DNA from: an uncultured Clostridium sp.
Lineage (GTDB): Bacteria > Bacillota > Clostridia > TANB77 > CAG-508
DNA length: 64,000 nt
Reading direction: 5' to 3'
NCBI GenBank assembly: GCA_948473335.1
Contig: CAOKXF010000002.1
Location: 62,001 to 126,000 of the forward strand
The notes below the pieces were generated by a model that saw nothing but the letters and a program-made list of their open reading frames with translations, did not search any database and had not been told where the DNA came from. This document shows, piece after piece, positions 31,142-38,793 of this stretch (its first letter is position 1; every line of letters starts with the position of its first letter). The position numbers and the translations under genes are program-made.

Positions 31142-32018
31142 AATATGTATCATTGTTTAAAATGCCATATACCATTGCTATGTCAGTTGGAACTATATAT
31201 TTTGCTCCTATTTCTTCTGCAACTACTAATACAAAAGCACTCATTGCTCTTGTTGCATACCACCAATCTGAATCATTTACTCTATTTCTTATTTCATCTA
31301 AAGAAATTTCTTTATAATACCTCTCTGTTTCTTTTTCTCTTGTTTCTATATCCATCATAATTGGAGATGCATCATCTTGATATAAAGTATTTGCTTCATA
31401 TTTTATTCCAGAATGTCTTGCAAATTTTTCGTGTCCTCCACCTGCTAATATTAATATATCTGCTTTTTCTTTTGGTAGATTTAGTCTTGCTTTTATAAAT
31501 TTTTTTACTGTTTCAAGATTAGTTGTAGCAAAGTTTTCTGCTAAGTCTGGAAATTCTTGCATTACATCTATACCACCAACATTTGAATTTATACTTTCTT
31601 TTATTCCATCATCATAAATAGCAATTTCAGTAGAGCCTCCTCCACCTATGAATACACATACTTTTTCTTTTACATATCTTGTTGTTCCAAAAACTGTTAA
31701 TTCATTTTCTTTTTCTTGCGAAATAATATTAAATTCGTATCCTGTCTCTTTTTTGAATCTATTTAGAAATTCTTTTCTCTCTGTATCATTTAAAGTTCTA
31801 AAAATACTTGTACCACAAACATATATATCTTGAGAAATATTTTTTAAATCATTTATACTAGAAATTAATTCTACAACATCACTTTCTCTTAATTTTTTAT
31901 CTTCATTGTAATGTTTTTTGAATTGTATTGTCTTTCCTTCTAATTTTTCTATTATCTTACCATCAAACTTATCAACTTTAGTACAAGTTGAGCCAACTTC
32001 TATAATTATTTTATTCAT
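31140..32018 (-). CDS. Ppx/GppA-like phosphatase (ASKHA fold)
   Basis: A 292-residue protein close in size to the two-domain exopolyphosphatase/guanosine pentaphosphatase core. The N-terminal phosphate loop is EVGSTCTKVDKF, the second is FIGGGGSTEIAIYD, and an adenosine-type glycine motif is LILAGGGHEKF. Family members hydrolyse polyphosphate or pppGpp. Length is on the short side and the normal DxGS is altered to EVGS, so the substrate may differ. It is in the accessory block, between the HAD gene and an SDR. Confidence 0.8.
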   Translation of the reverse strand: MNKIIIEVGSTCTKVDKFDGKIIEKLEGKTIQFKKHYNEDKKLRESDVVELISSINDLKNISQDIYVCGTSIFRTLNDTERKEFLNRFKKETGYEFNIISQEKENELTVFGTTRYVKEKVCVFIGGGGSTEIAIYDDGIKESINSNVGGIDVMQEFPDLAENFATTNLETVKKFIKARLNLPKEKADILILAGGGHEKFARHSGIKYEANTLYQDDASPIMMDIETREKETERYYKEISLDEIRNRVNDSDWWYATRAMSAFVLVVAEEIGAKYIVPTDIAMVYGILNNDTY

Positions 32019-32066
32019 ATCATTTTACCTCATATATATTTTTTTAATTAGCAAATAACACTTCTA

Positions 32067-32253
32067 TTATGTTTTATATCTATCTTCTAGTAGTTCTCTG
32101 GTTCTTGAACTTAATTTATTATAGTCTCTTTCCAATTTTTTTCTCACATATTCTTTATCATCTGTTATAGACAGCTTCATTACCATCTTTTTCTTTTGAT
32201 TTTTCACATCTTAATAATAGTTCTTGTTTTATTTTTTCTGTAACTTTACTCAT
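32067..32253 (-). pseudogene. Small decayed gene (two out-of-frame pieces)
   Basis: An ATG with a GGGGAAA behind it opens MSKVTEKIKQELLLRCEKSKEK, which stops after 31 codons. An overlapping frame continues MKLSITDDKEYVRKKLERDYNKL to a stop at 32067. The pieces resemble the two ends of a longer helical protein with the middle lost, possibly an HD hydrolase. No functional product is expected. Confidence 0.5.
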
Positions 32254-32273
32254 TATTTTTCCCCAAATTTATT

Positions 32274-33026
32274 TTATACTAATAATATACCACCATTAAC
32301 ATTAAGATTTTCTCCATTTATATAATCTGCTTTTTCACTTAATAAAAATAATACTGCATTCACTGTATCTTCGACTTCTCCTAATCTACCACTTGGATTT
32401 TTCATTGCAGTTTGCTTTATTTCATCTTCTGTATAACTCTTTTTAGCAAATGGTGTCAATGTCATTGATGGACTTACTGTATTTGTTTTTATATTATATT
32501 TTTTTGTTAATTCTAATGCACAACATTGTGTAAGCATTATAGTCGCTGCTTCACTTGTGCAATAAGCAACAGAATCTTCTATTGGTTTTGTTCCTAATCT
32601 TGATGCTATATTTATAATTCTAGGCATACTAGACTTTTTTAATAATGGAATAGCATACTTTATGCACATCCATCTTGCAATAACATTAACTTCTAATTCT
32701 TTTCTATATTCTTCTACTGGCAATTCTTCTATTGAAAAAATTTTATCATAAACAGCATTATTTACTAATCCATCTAATTTATTAAATTTTTCTTCTATTT
32801 TTTTATACATATCTATAACCGCTTTTTCTTCTGATATATCAGCTTTTATAAATAAAGTTCTATCTTGATATTCTTTTAATAATTTTTTTGTTTCCTCTGC
32901 TTTTTCTTCATTGTGTGCATAATTAATGACAACTTTTGCTCCTTCTTCTAATAGTGCTTTTGCAATTCCCTGACCTATTCCAGAGGTTGAACCTGTTATC
33001 AAAAATATTTTATCTTTAAAATTCAT
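32274..33026 (-). CDS. Short-chain dehydrogenase/reductase with altered catalytic lysine
   Basis: A 250-residue SDR of classical length with the NAD(P) loop TGSTSGIGQGIA, the NNA motif (LVNNAVYD), the catalytic serine in NIASRLG and C-terminal NVNGG. In the active site the usual YxxxK reads YCTSE: the lysine codon is GAA. Lysine lowers the tyrosine pKa and binds the cofactor, so activity may be lost or changed. FabG-like enzymes are closest in outline. It sits among decaying relatives, which raises the chance that it too is drifting. Confidence 0.87.
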   Translation of the reverse strand: MNFKDKIFLITGSTSGIGQGIAKALLEEGAKVVINYAHNEEKAEETKKLLKEYQDRTLFIKADISEEKAVIDMYKKIEEKFNKLDGLVNNAVYDKIFSIEELPVEEYRKELEVNVIARWMCIKYAIPLLKKSSMPRIINIASRLGTKPIEDSVAYCTSEAATIMLTQCCALELTKKYNIKTNTVSPSMTLTPFAKKSYTEDEIKQTAMKNPSGRLGEVEDTVNAVLFLLSEKADYINGENLNVNGGILLV

Positions 33027-33108
33027 AACTACACCTTCTTATAATAAAATTTTAAATTTATCTCATGTCCACTATAATCTTTTAATATTTTTTGCATTTC
33101 TCTTATTC

Positions 33109-33657
33109 TCATATAATGTATTCACTTAACCATTCATAATATTTTATTAAATATTCCCAACAACCTTCTTTATCTGTTATTCCATTATAATTATCTTTGA
33201 TTTTTTCTATAATTTCATCTTTATCTATCCATTTCACTTCTGATACTTCATCCTCTTGTAATTTTAATTTAGTTTCATCTACTTCTTTATTTGCCACATA
33301 ATATTCATTAAAATGATTATTTACAATATCTCCTTTTATATTATTTGAAATTCCTGCACCTATAAAAGTTATATCATTTTTATTTAGTTCTATTCCTAAT
33401 TCTTCCTTACATTCTCTAAGTATAGATTGAAAGCCAAATTCTCCAGCTAATACATGTCCTCCTGCTGTTACATCCCATGTGTTAGGCCACATTCTCTTAT
33501 TTGCACTTCTTTTTTGTAATAATACCTGCCCTTTCGAATTTATGATAAATACTACTACTGCTTTATGCCATAATCCTTCTTTATGACATTTTTCTCTAGT
33601 TTCAGTTCTCCCTATATATTCACCTTTTTCATTTAATATATCAAAATATTCTTCCAT
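33109..33657 (-). CDS. Nudix hydrolase (IDI/YfcD-like)
   Basis: A 182-residue Nudix protein. The box is GHVLAGEFGFQSILRECKEE followed by LGI, which fits GX5EX7REUXEEXGU. The N-terminus FDILNEKGEYIGRTETREKCHKEGLWHKAV is typical of the isopentenyl-diphosphate-isomerase-like subgroup whose bacterial members are pyrophosphohydrolases of uncertain substrate. It is one of three Nudix genes in 5 kb. Confidence 0.9.
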   Translation of the reverse strand: MEEYFDILNEKGEYIGRTETREKCHKEGLWHKAVVVFIINSKGQVLLQKRSANKRMWPNTWDVTAGGHVLAGEFGFQSILRECKEELGIELNKNDITFIGAGISNNIKGDIVNNHFNEYYVANKEVDETKLKLQEDEVSEVKWIDKDEIIEKIKDNYNGITDKEGCWEYLIKYYEWLSEYII

Positions 33658-33659
33658 AA

Positions 33660-33899
33660 TTTTCTCCTTTAAATAACTTTATATTTTTTATAAATTTCTA
33701 TAATATTCATTTGGATTTTTTCCTTGTAATTTACATTCCTCCATCTACTTTTATAACTGTACCATTGATATAGTCTGCATCTTTTGATGCTAAAAAGCAA
33801 ATTACTTTTGCTATCTCTTTTGGACCTCAAAGTTTGAAATTCATTTTCTGTTAGTTAAAAACAAAATTCTTCTGGAAATCTTTCTATATTCCTTATTTA
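33660..33899 (-). pseudogene. SDR C-terminal remnant and decayed DNA
   Basis: At 33731-33828 the minus strand reads GPKEIAKVICFLASKDADY then INGTVIKVDGGM and a stop, the C-terminus of a classical SDR without the rest. Next to it NIERFPEEFCF with a stop looks like another truncated end. There is no start codon or ribosome site for either. Confidence 0.7.
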
Positions 33900-34373
33900 C
33901 TAATATTCTTTTAAATCATATTTAATTAGCTTTTCTCCATCATAATTGAATTTTACAGTAAAAAATGAATCATTATTTTTTATCTTTTCTACAAATATTT
34001 TATCGCCCTCCCATGTATTTAATTCTGTAACTTTATCTTTTTCAATCCATTTCAAATTTCCCTCATTGCATTCTATTAGTTCTCCTGTAAAATCATTTGA
34101 AGTAAATACATACATGTATTCTGTTTCCCAATTTGTAGATACATATGTGATGGCACATCTTAATTTATATTTATTAATAGTAAGTCCCGTTTCTTCTTTT
34201 ACTTCTCTTATAATACATTCTTCTGGGCTTTCTCCATCTTCAAATTTTCCACCTATTCCTAACCACTTGTCTTTATTTATATCATTTTTCTTTTTAGTCC
34301 TATGTAACATTAAGTATTTTCCGTCTTTTTCTATGTAACAAAGTGTTGAAAGTATCATTTTATTTTTCCTCAT
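33900..34373 (-). CDS. Nudix hydrolase (MutT/8-oxo-dGTPase-like)
   Basis: A 157-residue protein with an intact Nudix box GKFEDGESPEECIIREVKEE followed by TGL, and KWLGIGGKFE before it. The N-terminal LCYIEKDGKYLMLHRTKKKNDINKDKW resembles oxidised-purine NTP hydrolases. It may clean the nucleotide pool, but the substrate cannot be fixed from sequence. The start MRKNK is set by weak AAATGAGG; MILSTL five residues later is an alternative. Confidence 0.88.
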   Translation of the reverse strand: MRKNKMILSTLCYIEKDGKYLMLHRTKKKNDINKDKWLGIGGKFEDGESPEECIIREVKEETGLTINKYKLRCAITYVSTNWETEYMYVFTSNDFTGELIECNEGNLKWIEKDKVTELNTWEGDKIFVEKIKNNDSFFTVKFNYDGEKLIKYDLKEY

Positions 34374-34401
34374 TTCTTATAAATATATATATGTCTCCCA
34401 A

Positions 34402-34570
34402 TTATCTACTTCTTTTATGTATTTGTTTTCTTCTAACTTTACTAATTTCATCATCTTTCATTTCTTTAACAAATCCACCTCTAGCAGTAATAACTACAAA
34501 TTCGTGTCCTTGCTTTTTTAGTAGATTATATACTCCTATAAATCTATTCCTGTCTTCATTACTTCCTCCA
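34402..34570 (-). pseudogene. Gene fragment without start (FVVITARGGF...)
   Basis: One frame reads KFGGSNEDRNRFIGVYNLL then KKQGHEFVVITARGGFVKEM and stops at 34402. It has no initiation codon in frame and begins right at the end of the HD gene. The text looks like the interior and end of a Rossmann-like or HAD-like protein. It is left over from the rearrangements here. Confidence 0.55.
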
Positions 34571-34574
34571 AATT

Positions 34575-35192
34575 TTATATTGTTTTAACTACTTCCTTTA
34601 CTCTTTTAATAAATTCTTCTTTATTTGACAATACTTGTCTTAATTTATCTAAAGCATCTTCAAACTCTTTATCTTCTAAATATACTTTTGCATAGCCGTT
34701 TTCTCCATATCTTTCTGTCAAATGCGTATAAACTCTTTCAATCTGTTGATATTCAGATAAGTTCATATAATTTCTTTTTCCATAAGAATATGTTCGTTTA
34801 ATAGTATTATCTATATCTATAATTGTTCTGTCTGCTGTACTTATTATTTTTCCATATATAGTTCTAGGTTCATGGTTGCTAGAGGCTCTATGATCTTCTA
34901 TTGCTTCTTTAATTATAATTATTTGCTCATCTGTAAACCATTGTCTTATTTTTTCATCTTGCATAAACATTTTAGCTGATATAATTTCATGTGTATTTCT
35001 ATCTATATAATGTCCTAAATCATGATATGAAGCTATTGTATAAACCATATCATAATCAACATCATATTTTTTTGCTAATTCCAGACTTCTTTTTATTACT
35101 ATTTTTATATGATTTATTCCATGTCCTTCTTCATTTTTATCATATTTTGGAAAAATCTCGTTTTCTATATATTGGACTAATTCTTCATTCAT
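34575..35192 (-). CDS. HD-domain phosphohydrolase
   Basis: A metal-dependent HD protein. Ligands are visible in EGHGINHIK, ASYHDLGHY, EDHRASS and STADRTIID. I prefer the ATG at 35192 (MNEELVQYIE, 205 residues), because GGAGG lies about 11 bases before it; the earlier ATG at 35210 begins inside that site, immediately after the stop of a reductase remnant. Family members hydrolyse nucleotides or other phosphate esters. A 14-codon stub of the same gene start recurs at 37960-38001, showing that this gene and its upstream neighbour were duplicated. Confidence 0.88.
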   Translation of the reverse strand: MNEELVQYIENEIFPKYDKNEEGHGINHIKIVIKRSLELAKKYDVDYDMVYTIASYHDLGHYIDRNTHEIISAKMFMQDEKIRQWFTDEQIIIIKEAIEDHRASSNHEPRTIYGKIISTADRTIIDIDNTIKRTYSYGKRNYMNLSEYQQIERVYTHLTERYGENGYAKVYLEDKEFEDALDKLRQVLSNKEEFIKRVKEVVKTI

Positions 35193-35210
35193 TTGATTAA
35201 TTTCCTCCAT

Positions 35211-35353
35211 TCAGTTTAAATAACTATATTTCTCACTTACAATATTATATAGTTCTCTTGCACCATTGCTTAACTCAGTTTCATTTACTTCTCCAATTTT
35301 ATATCTTTCATATCCTAAACATTTATTTTTTCAATTATTTGTACTTCGGCCAT
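35211..35353 (-). pseudogene. RibD-like reductase C-terminal remnant (duplicate of 38.0 kb)
   Basis: The minus strand reads KCLGYERYKIGEVNETELSN and GARELYNIVSEKYSYLN and stops at 35211, matching the end of the RibD/DHFR-like pseudogene at 38002 with high DNA identity. A good GGAGGTAAG and ATG at 35353 start MAEVQIIEKI in a different frame and run into a stop, so the front seems to belong to a different gene joined by deletion. Confidence 0.75.
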
Positions 35354-35427
35354 CTTACCTCCTTCTTGCCGATTACTGTTTCATTATATATTAAAAACAT
35401 TTCTTTTTCAATAAAAATTTACAGTTA

Positions 35428-35571
35428 TTAGCATCTTTTGTTGATTTTGTTTTTGATTTTTTCATATTCATTTTTTGTAATTTTGTTTTCTTTTATTAGT
35501 TTGTTTAAAATTTCTATATATGCACTTTTTCTTATATTTCTTTGAATATTACTATTTTTAATTTCTATCAT
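35428..35571 (-). CDS. 47-residue small protein, mobile-element type
   Basis: Too short for the track. AGGAGG lies eight bases before the ATG. The product MIEIKNSNIQRNIRKSAYIE and the rest is basic and helical, with KENKITKNEYEKIKNKIN near the end. It resembles the short SHOCT-like ORFs that often sit beside serine recombinases on clostridial integrative elements; no recombinase remains here. That link is from memory of such operons and not proven. Confidence 0.65.
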   Translation of the reverse strand: MIEIKNSNIQRNIRKSAYIEILNKLIKENKITKNEYEKIKNKINKRC

Positions 35572-35994
35572 TCTCTAACACCTCCTGTCTTTTATTTTTA
35601 GGCATTAAAAAATAACAAGCATTTTTTACTTGTTATTGTAATTCATCTATTATTTACTTTTAGACACAATACTCCCTTTGTTATATTTTAAATGGAGTAA
35701 TTTTGTGCTTTTTTATATTACTCTTTTTACCTTTGCCCTAACACAAAGTTTTCTACTTTACCTTTGTTTTCACAAAGTAATTGCTGATTTATCAGCTTTA
35801 CCCATTTTCATGGTATCAACTACATATGCTATGTAATGACAATTTCTTAACACAGATACATTATACTATATATTTTCCTAAAATGGAATATACACACCCT
35901 GTTTTTTTATTTGCTTATAGCTGTAGCTTTTTAAGATTTTTTATATCCACTTCTATTTATTTCAAGAAAATTTTCTATACTGTATTTGAAATTT
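35572..35994. other. Non-coding gap downstream of toxN
   Basis: No coding frame is supported on either strand. It contains a terminator-like hairpin at 35611-35637, an imperfect hairpin of ACAATACTCC and GGAGTAATTTTGTG type near 35665-35705, and two imperfect tandem units starting TTTACCTTTG at 35726 and 35757 (31-base step), each able to fold CTTTG on CAAAG. The rest is plain AT-rich sequence. Confidence 0.6.
35611..35637 (-). terminator. Hairpin terminator in the gap
   Basis: AATAACAAG (35611-35619) and CTTGTTATT (35629-35637) form a nine-base stem, followed by T's on the minus strand. It could end the toxIN transcript. Confidence 0.6.
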
Positions 35995-36486
35995 TTATTT
36001 ATATTGTTGTGATTTTTCTTCTAACATTTTGAAATCACAACATCTATCAATTATTCTTTGTGGTAGTTTTTTATTTATAACTCTATTATATAAATTTTTA
36101 GCTCTATTTAAGATTATATTTGCATTTTCTCTTTCATTGCACCAATGTATTTGCTTATATAATAATGTTTTATATGCTTGATCTTGTTCATTTTCGACAT
36201 CAATTTTTATACATTGCTCCATTGGAATTGGTATCATATTATTAAAGTTAATTGCTCCTAAACTTCCATTGTCTATTTTTAAAAAGTCTATTGTGTTCTT
36301 CATTTTTAAGTGTTTTGGTTTAGGAGATGTGAATGGTGCAAAATATAGTATTTCATCTACTTTTAATACAATTCCTATAAAGGGTCTTCTTGCTTTTTCA
36401 TCATAAGATTTTGATATTCTTTTATCAAATTGGCTCATATATTTTACATATTCTTCCTTAACTATATAAAAATTTAATTTTCCCAT
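35995..36486 (-). CDS. Type III toxin, endoribonuclease ToxN/AbiQ family
   Basis: A 163-residue protein of the ToxN/AbiQ family, RNases that cut cellular or phage RNA and are held inactive by their own RNA repeats. The family N-terminus is clear: a basic beta-strand start MGKLNFYIVKEEYVKYM, then RPFIGIVLKVDEILYFAPFTSPKPKH, which contains the conserved active-site and RNA-binding loop. Size is normal (about 170). AAGGAG precedes the ATG. Upstream lie a promoter, three repeats and a hairpin, which is the canonical type III locus. Such systems abort phage infection; that role is inferred here. Confidence 0.92.
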   Translation of the reverse strand: MGKLNFYIVKEEYVKYMSQFDKRISKSYDEKARRPFIGIVLKVDEILYFAPFTSPKPKHLKMKNTIDFLKIDNGSLGAINFNNMIPIPMEQCIKIDVENEQDQAYKTLLYKQIHWCNERENANIILNRAKNLYNRVINKKLPQRIIDRCCDFKMLEEKSQQYK

Positions 36487-36507
36487 TTATTGCTCCTTAA
36501 TAAATTA

Positions 36508-36527
36508 GGATACCATTTCTGGTATCC
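36508..36527 (-). terminator. Attenuating hairpin between antitoxin RNA and toxN
   Basis: GGATACC (36508-36514) and GGTATCC (36521-36527) form a seven-base stem with a six-base loop, followed by a weak AATTTATT. Type III loci use a leaky terminator here, so that antitoxin RNA exceeds toxin mRNA. Confidence 0.85.
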
Positions 36528-36536
36528 CTACTTTTT

Positions 36537-36646
36537 TCGTTCTTCACTTTATGGTAGAAGTTCACCGCTTTTTTCGTTCCCCTCTTTATGGTAGAGGCTC
36601 ACCGCTTTTTTCGTTCCTCACTTATGGTAGAGGCTTACCGCTTTTT
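36537..36646 (-). ncRNA. ToxI-type antitoxin RNA, three tandem repeats
   Basis: On the minus strand there are three direct repeats of 36, 37 and 37 bases (36611-36646, 36574-36610, 36537-36573), each beginning AAAAAGCGGT and ending GAACGA, plus a partial fourth start before the hairpin. Each can fold an H-type pseudoknot: GGT pairs with ACC and CCTC with GAGG. In the third repeat the second stem has become CTTC with GAAG, a matched two-sided change. Antitoxin repeats are cut out by the toxin and wrap it in an inactive ring. Confidence 0.9.
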
Positions 36647-36683
36647 AAACAATAATCAAATTATTGTTTCTTTTATTATATTC

Positions 36684-36712
36684 ATTATAAGATATTTTAT
36701 TACATTTGTCAA
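36684..36712 (-). promoter_or_regulatory. Consensus promoter of the toxIN locus
   Basis: TTGACA (36707-36712), 17 bases, TATAAT (36684-36689) on the minus strand: a full sigma-A consensus, about 30 bases before the first repeat. Strong antitoxin transcription fits type III biology. Confidence 0.9.
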
Positions 36713-36728
36713 TTGTTTTTACGTTAAC

Positions 36729-36758
36729 TTTTGAGGTTTCCAATTTGAAACCTCAAAA
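36729..36758 (-). terminator. Terminator after the MBL hydrolase
   Basis: TTTTGAGGTTTC (36729-36740) and GAAACCTCAAAA (36747-36758) are perfect 12-base arms. It lies just after the MBL gene and insulates the toxIN promoter. Confidence 0.8.
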
Positions 36759-36785
36759 TAGTTTATACATGATGTTACACTGCTT

Positions 36786-37442
36786 TTATTCTATTTCAAT
36801 ACTTTCATCATTTTCTAATATCTCGTAATCTACTTCATATTTTTCAAACATTTCTTTTATAAAATCAAAATTTGGTGGAAATGCTGGATTATCCATATGA
36901 ATTGGAATTACTAATGTAGCTCCTACTTCTTTTGCATATAATGATGCTTCAAATGCTGACATTGTTAATCCATATCCAGTTACTGGAGTACATAGAATAT
37001 CTGCCTTATATTCATTTTTAAAACAAATGGTATCACTTGTTGAATATAATCTGTTTTCTCCATCATCAATAATATATCCTACATTTTCATGTACTTCTTT
37101 GTTTCCTTTTAGTAATGGTTGATATCCATGTATTGCATGTACTACTTCTATTTTTATATTATCTAATTCAATAATATCATTTTCTTTAACTATATTTATA
37201 TTTAAACTTTTATTAGTATCTTGAACTTCTTTAGTAGAATAAATTGTTATATTTTTATTTAGCTTTTTCAATACTTCCGTATTACAATGGTCTGGATGTT
37301 TGTGCGTTATTAAAATTATATCTACAGTGTTCCAAATATTATAATACTCCTCCTTATATTTTAAGTTTCCTGGATCAACTAATATTTTCTTTCCTTTTGT
37401 TTCTATTAATAAACATGATTGTGGAAATTTTGTAATTTTCAT
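36786..37442 (-). CDS. MBL-fold metal-dependent hydrolase (UlaG-like)
   Basis: A 218-residue cytoplasmic metallo-beta-lactamase-fold protein. The metal motif HxHxDH is ITHKHPDHCN; further ligands are near VVHAIHGY, TSDTIC and PIHMDNPAF. The compact size and the N-terminal KFPQSCLLIETKGKKILVDPG fit the UlaG/YtkL-type group with varied phosphodiester or lactone substrates. It lies 23 bases downstream of a Nudix gene, so the two may be co-transcribed. Confidence 0.88.
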   Translation of the reverse strand: MKITKFPQSCLLIETKGKKILVDPGNLKYKEEYYNIWNTVDIILITHKHPDHCNTEVLKKLNKNITIYSTKEVQDTNKSLNINIVKENDIIELDNIKIEVVHAIHGYQPLLKGNKEVHENVGYIIDDGENRLYSTSDTICFKNEYKADILCTPVTGYGLTMSAFEASLYAKEVGATLVIPIHMDNPAFPPNFDFIKEMFEKYEVDYEILENDESIEIE

Positions 37443-37464
37443 AGTCTTATCTCTCCTTTTATTT

Positions 37465-37911
37465 TTATCTAATATATTTAGTATTATTAAAGATTTCTAA
37501 AGGATATATTTTTTTATCTTCAAAATCTTTTATAAATTGAATACTTGTGTCATATCCTCTTAATTCTTGTTCTGTCATATTTTTTACTTGTTCTATATCT
37601 AACCATTGAACATCAAGTATTTCATTTGGGTTAATTTTTATATTTTCTTCAACAATTTCTGCTGTAAATCTAACCATTAATCTTGACTCTGCATCTTTAG
37701 CTTCAACCATACATATAGGCAATACTCCTTTAAGTTTAACTTTGCATCCCGTTTCTTCGTATACTTCCCTAATTGCTGCATCTGTTATAAACTCTGGCTC
37801 ATCAACATGTCCTGCTGGAAAGTTCCATTGACCATAACACTTCTTTTTTGCTTCCTTTATCATTAATATTTTATTATCTCTTACGATTAAACAACCTGCT
37901 ATTACTACCAT
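37465..37911 (-). CDS. Nudix hydrolase
   Basis: A 148-residue protein. The Nudix box is intact: GHVDEPEFITDAAIREVYEE followed by TGC. WNFPAGHVDEPEF and the N-terminal AGCLIVRDNKILMIKEAKKKCYGQ resemble NUDT1/ADP-ribose-type hydrolases, but the substrate is open. It is the third Nudix gene of the block. Confidence 0.88.
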   Translation of the reverse strand: MVVIAGCLIVRDNKILMIKEAKKKCYGQWNFPAGHVDEPEFITDAAIREVYEETGCKVKLKGVLPICMVEAKDAESRLMVRFTAEIVEENIKINPNEILDVQWLDIEQVKNMTEQELRGYDTSIQFIKDFEDKKIYPLEIFNNTKYIR

Positions 37912-37959
37912 TTGACATTTCTCCTTATAAAATTATTTCTTCCATATATACTGGAACGA

Positions 37960-38326
37960 TTACATTATAATCTTTTCTTCATTCATTAACATTTCCTCCA
38001 TTTATTTTAAATGACTATATTTCTCACTTACAATATTATATAGTTCTCTTTCACCATTGCTTAATTCATTTTTGTCTACTTCCTGATTTTATATCTTTCG
38101 TATCCTAAACATTTATTAGGTTCTGCAATTAAAATAATTATATTTATGTCTTTTAAATCATTTAGATATTTCTTTCCCCAAGACAATATATTTCCCAAGT
38201 CTTTCTGCCCCATATTAATACATCATATTCTTTTAAAAATTCTAGCATTATTTCCCAACCTCTGTAAGATAAAAAATCTTCATTTCCATCTTCTGTAGCA
38301 ATTAGTCCATTGATAGAAAATGCCAT
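37960..38326 (-). pseudogene. RibD/DHFR-like reductase pseudogene plus HD-gene stub
   Basis: From the ATG at 38326 the frame reads MAFSINGLIATEDGNEDFLS and on to VLIWGRKTWE, the N-terminus of RibD C-terminal-domain (dihydrofolate-reductase-like) proteins. A frameshift leads to ILSWGKKYLNDLKDINIIIL and CLGYERYK, and another to EVDKNELSNGERELYNIVSE, ending at 38002. The adjoining ATG opens MEEMLMNEEKIIM and stops at 37960, a stub of the HD gene. The same reductase-HD junction is found at 35.2 kb. Confidence 0.82.
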
Positions 38327-38345
38327 TTCAATTGTTATCTTTCTC

Positions 38346-38696
38346 CTATAAATCTAATAACTTACATTGTTCTTTATACCATGCTGGAGTACATATCATT
38401 ATTATTTTGCAGTTTCCATTCCAATAGTAGATTTCTTCTTTCTCTATTAAAATTACATCTCCTTGTTCAAAATTGCTACTTTTATCTTTTTTATTAAGAG
38501 TTCCTTTTCCCTCTAGTATATAACAAATTTCTTTACACTTTTCATTGGTACAATATCCTTTTTCTGGATATCTGCCACTAATTGTATTGATACAAAAATC
38601 AATATCTTTATCCTTTAAACCTATTGAATATTCTAATAATTTACTTGTATTACTATTTTTTATTGATTGTGCATCACTAGATTTTACTAATTTCAT
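38346..38696 (-). CDS. Cupin-domain protein
   Basis: A 116-residue single-domain cupin. The two cupin motifs are seen as CYILEGKGTLNKKD...FEQGDVILI and IYYWNGNCKIIMICTPAWY. Metal-binding histidines of the classical motif are mostly missing, so a catalytic role is doubtful; it may bind a small ligand. It stands between the RibD-like pseudogene and an SDR. Confidence 0.82.
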   Translation of the reverse strand: MKLVKSSDAQSIKNSNTSKLLEYSIGLKDKDIDFCINTISGRYPEKGYCTNEKCKEICYILEGKGTLNKKDKSSNFEQGDVILIEKEEIYYWNGNCKIIMICTPAWYKEQCKLLDL

Positions 38697-38708
38697 TTCC
38701 TTACCTCT

Positions 38709-38793
38709 TTAAATATAACTTACTATATCTTCAAATGTGTCACATCTACTTTCACTATTGATATGTCTTGCATTTGGTATTAAGATTTCTCCT
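38709..38793 (-). pseudogene. Hydrolase C-terminal fragment (ARHINSES...)
   Basis: A start-less frame reads EILIPNARHINSESRCDTFED and IVSYI before a stop. The ARHINSES with downstream acidic helix resembles the C-terminus of RBBP9/YdeN-like alpha/beta hydrolases, which carries the catalytic His. It directly abuts the SDR end. Confidence 0.5.

Noticed and set aside
36537-36646. CRISPR array
   Set aside because: The units are contiguous with no unique spacers and are followed by a ToxN-family gene; they are type III antitoxin repeats.
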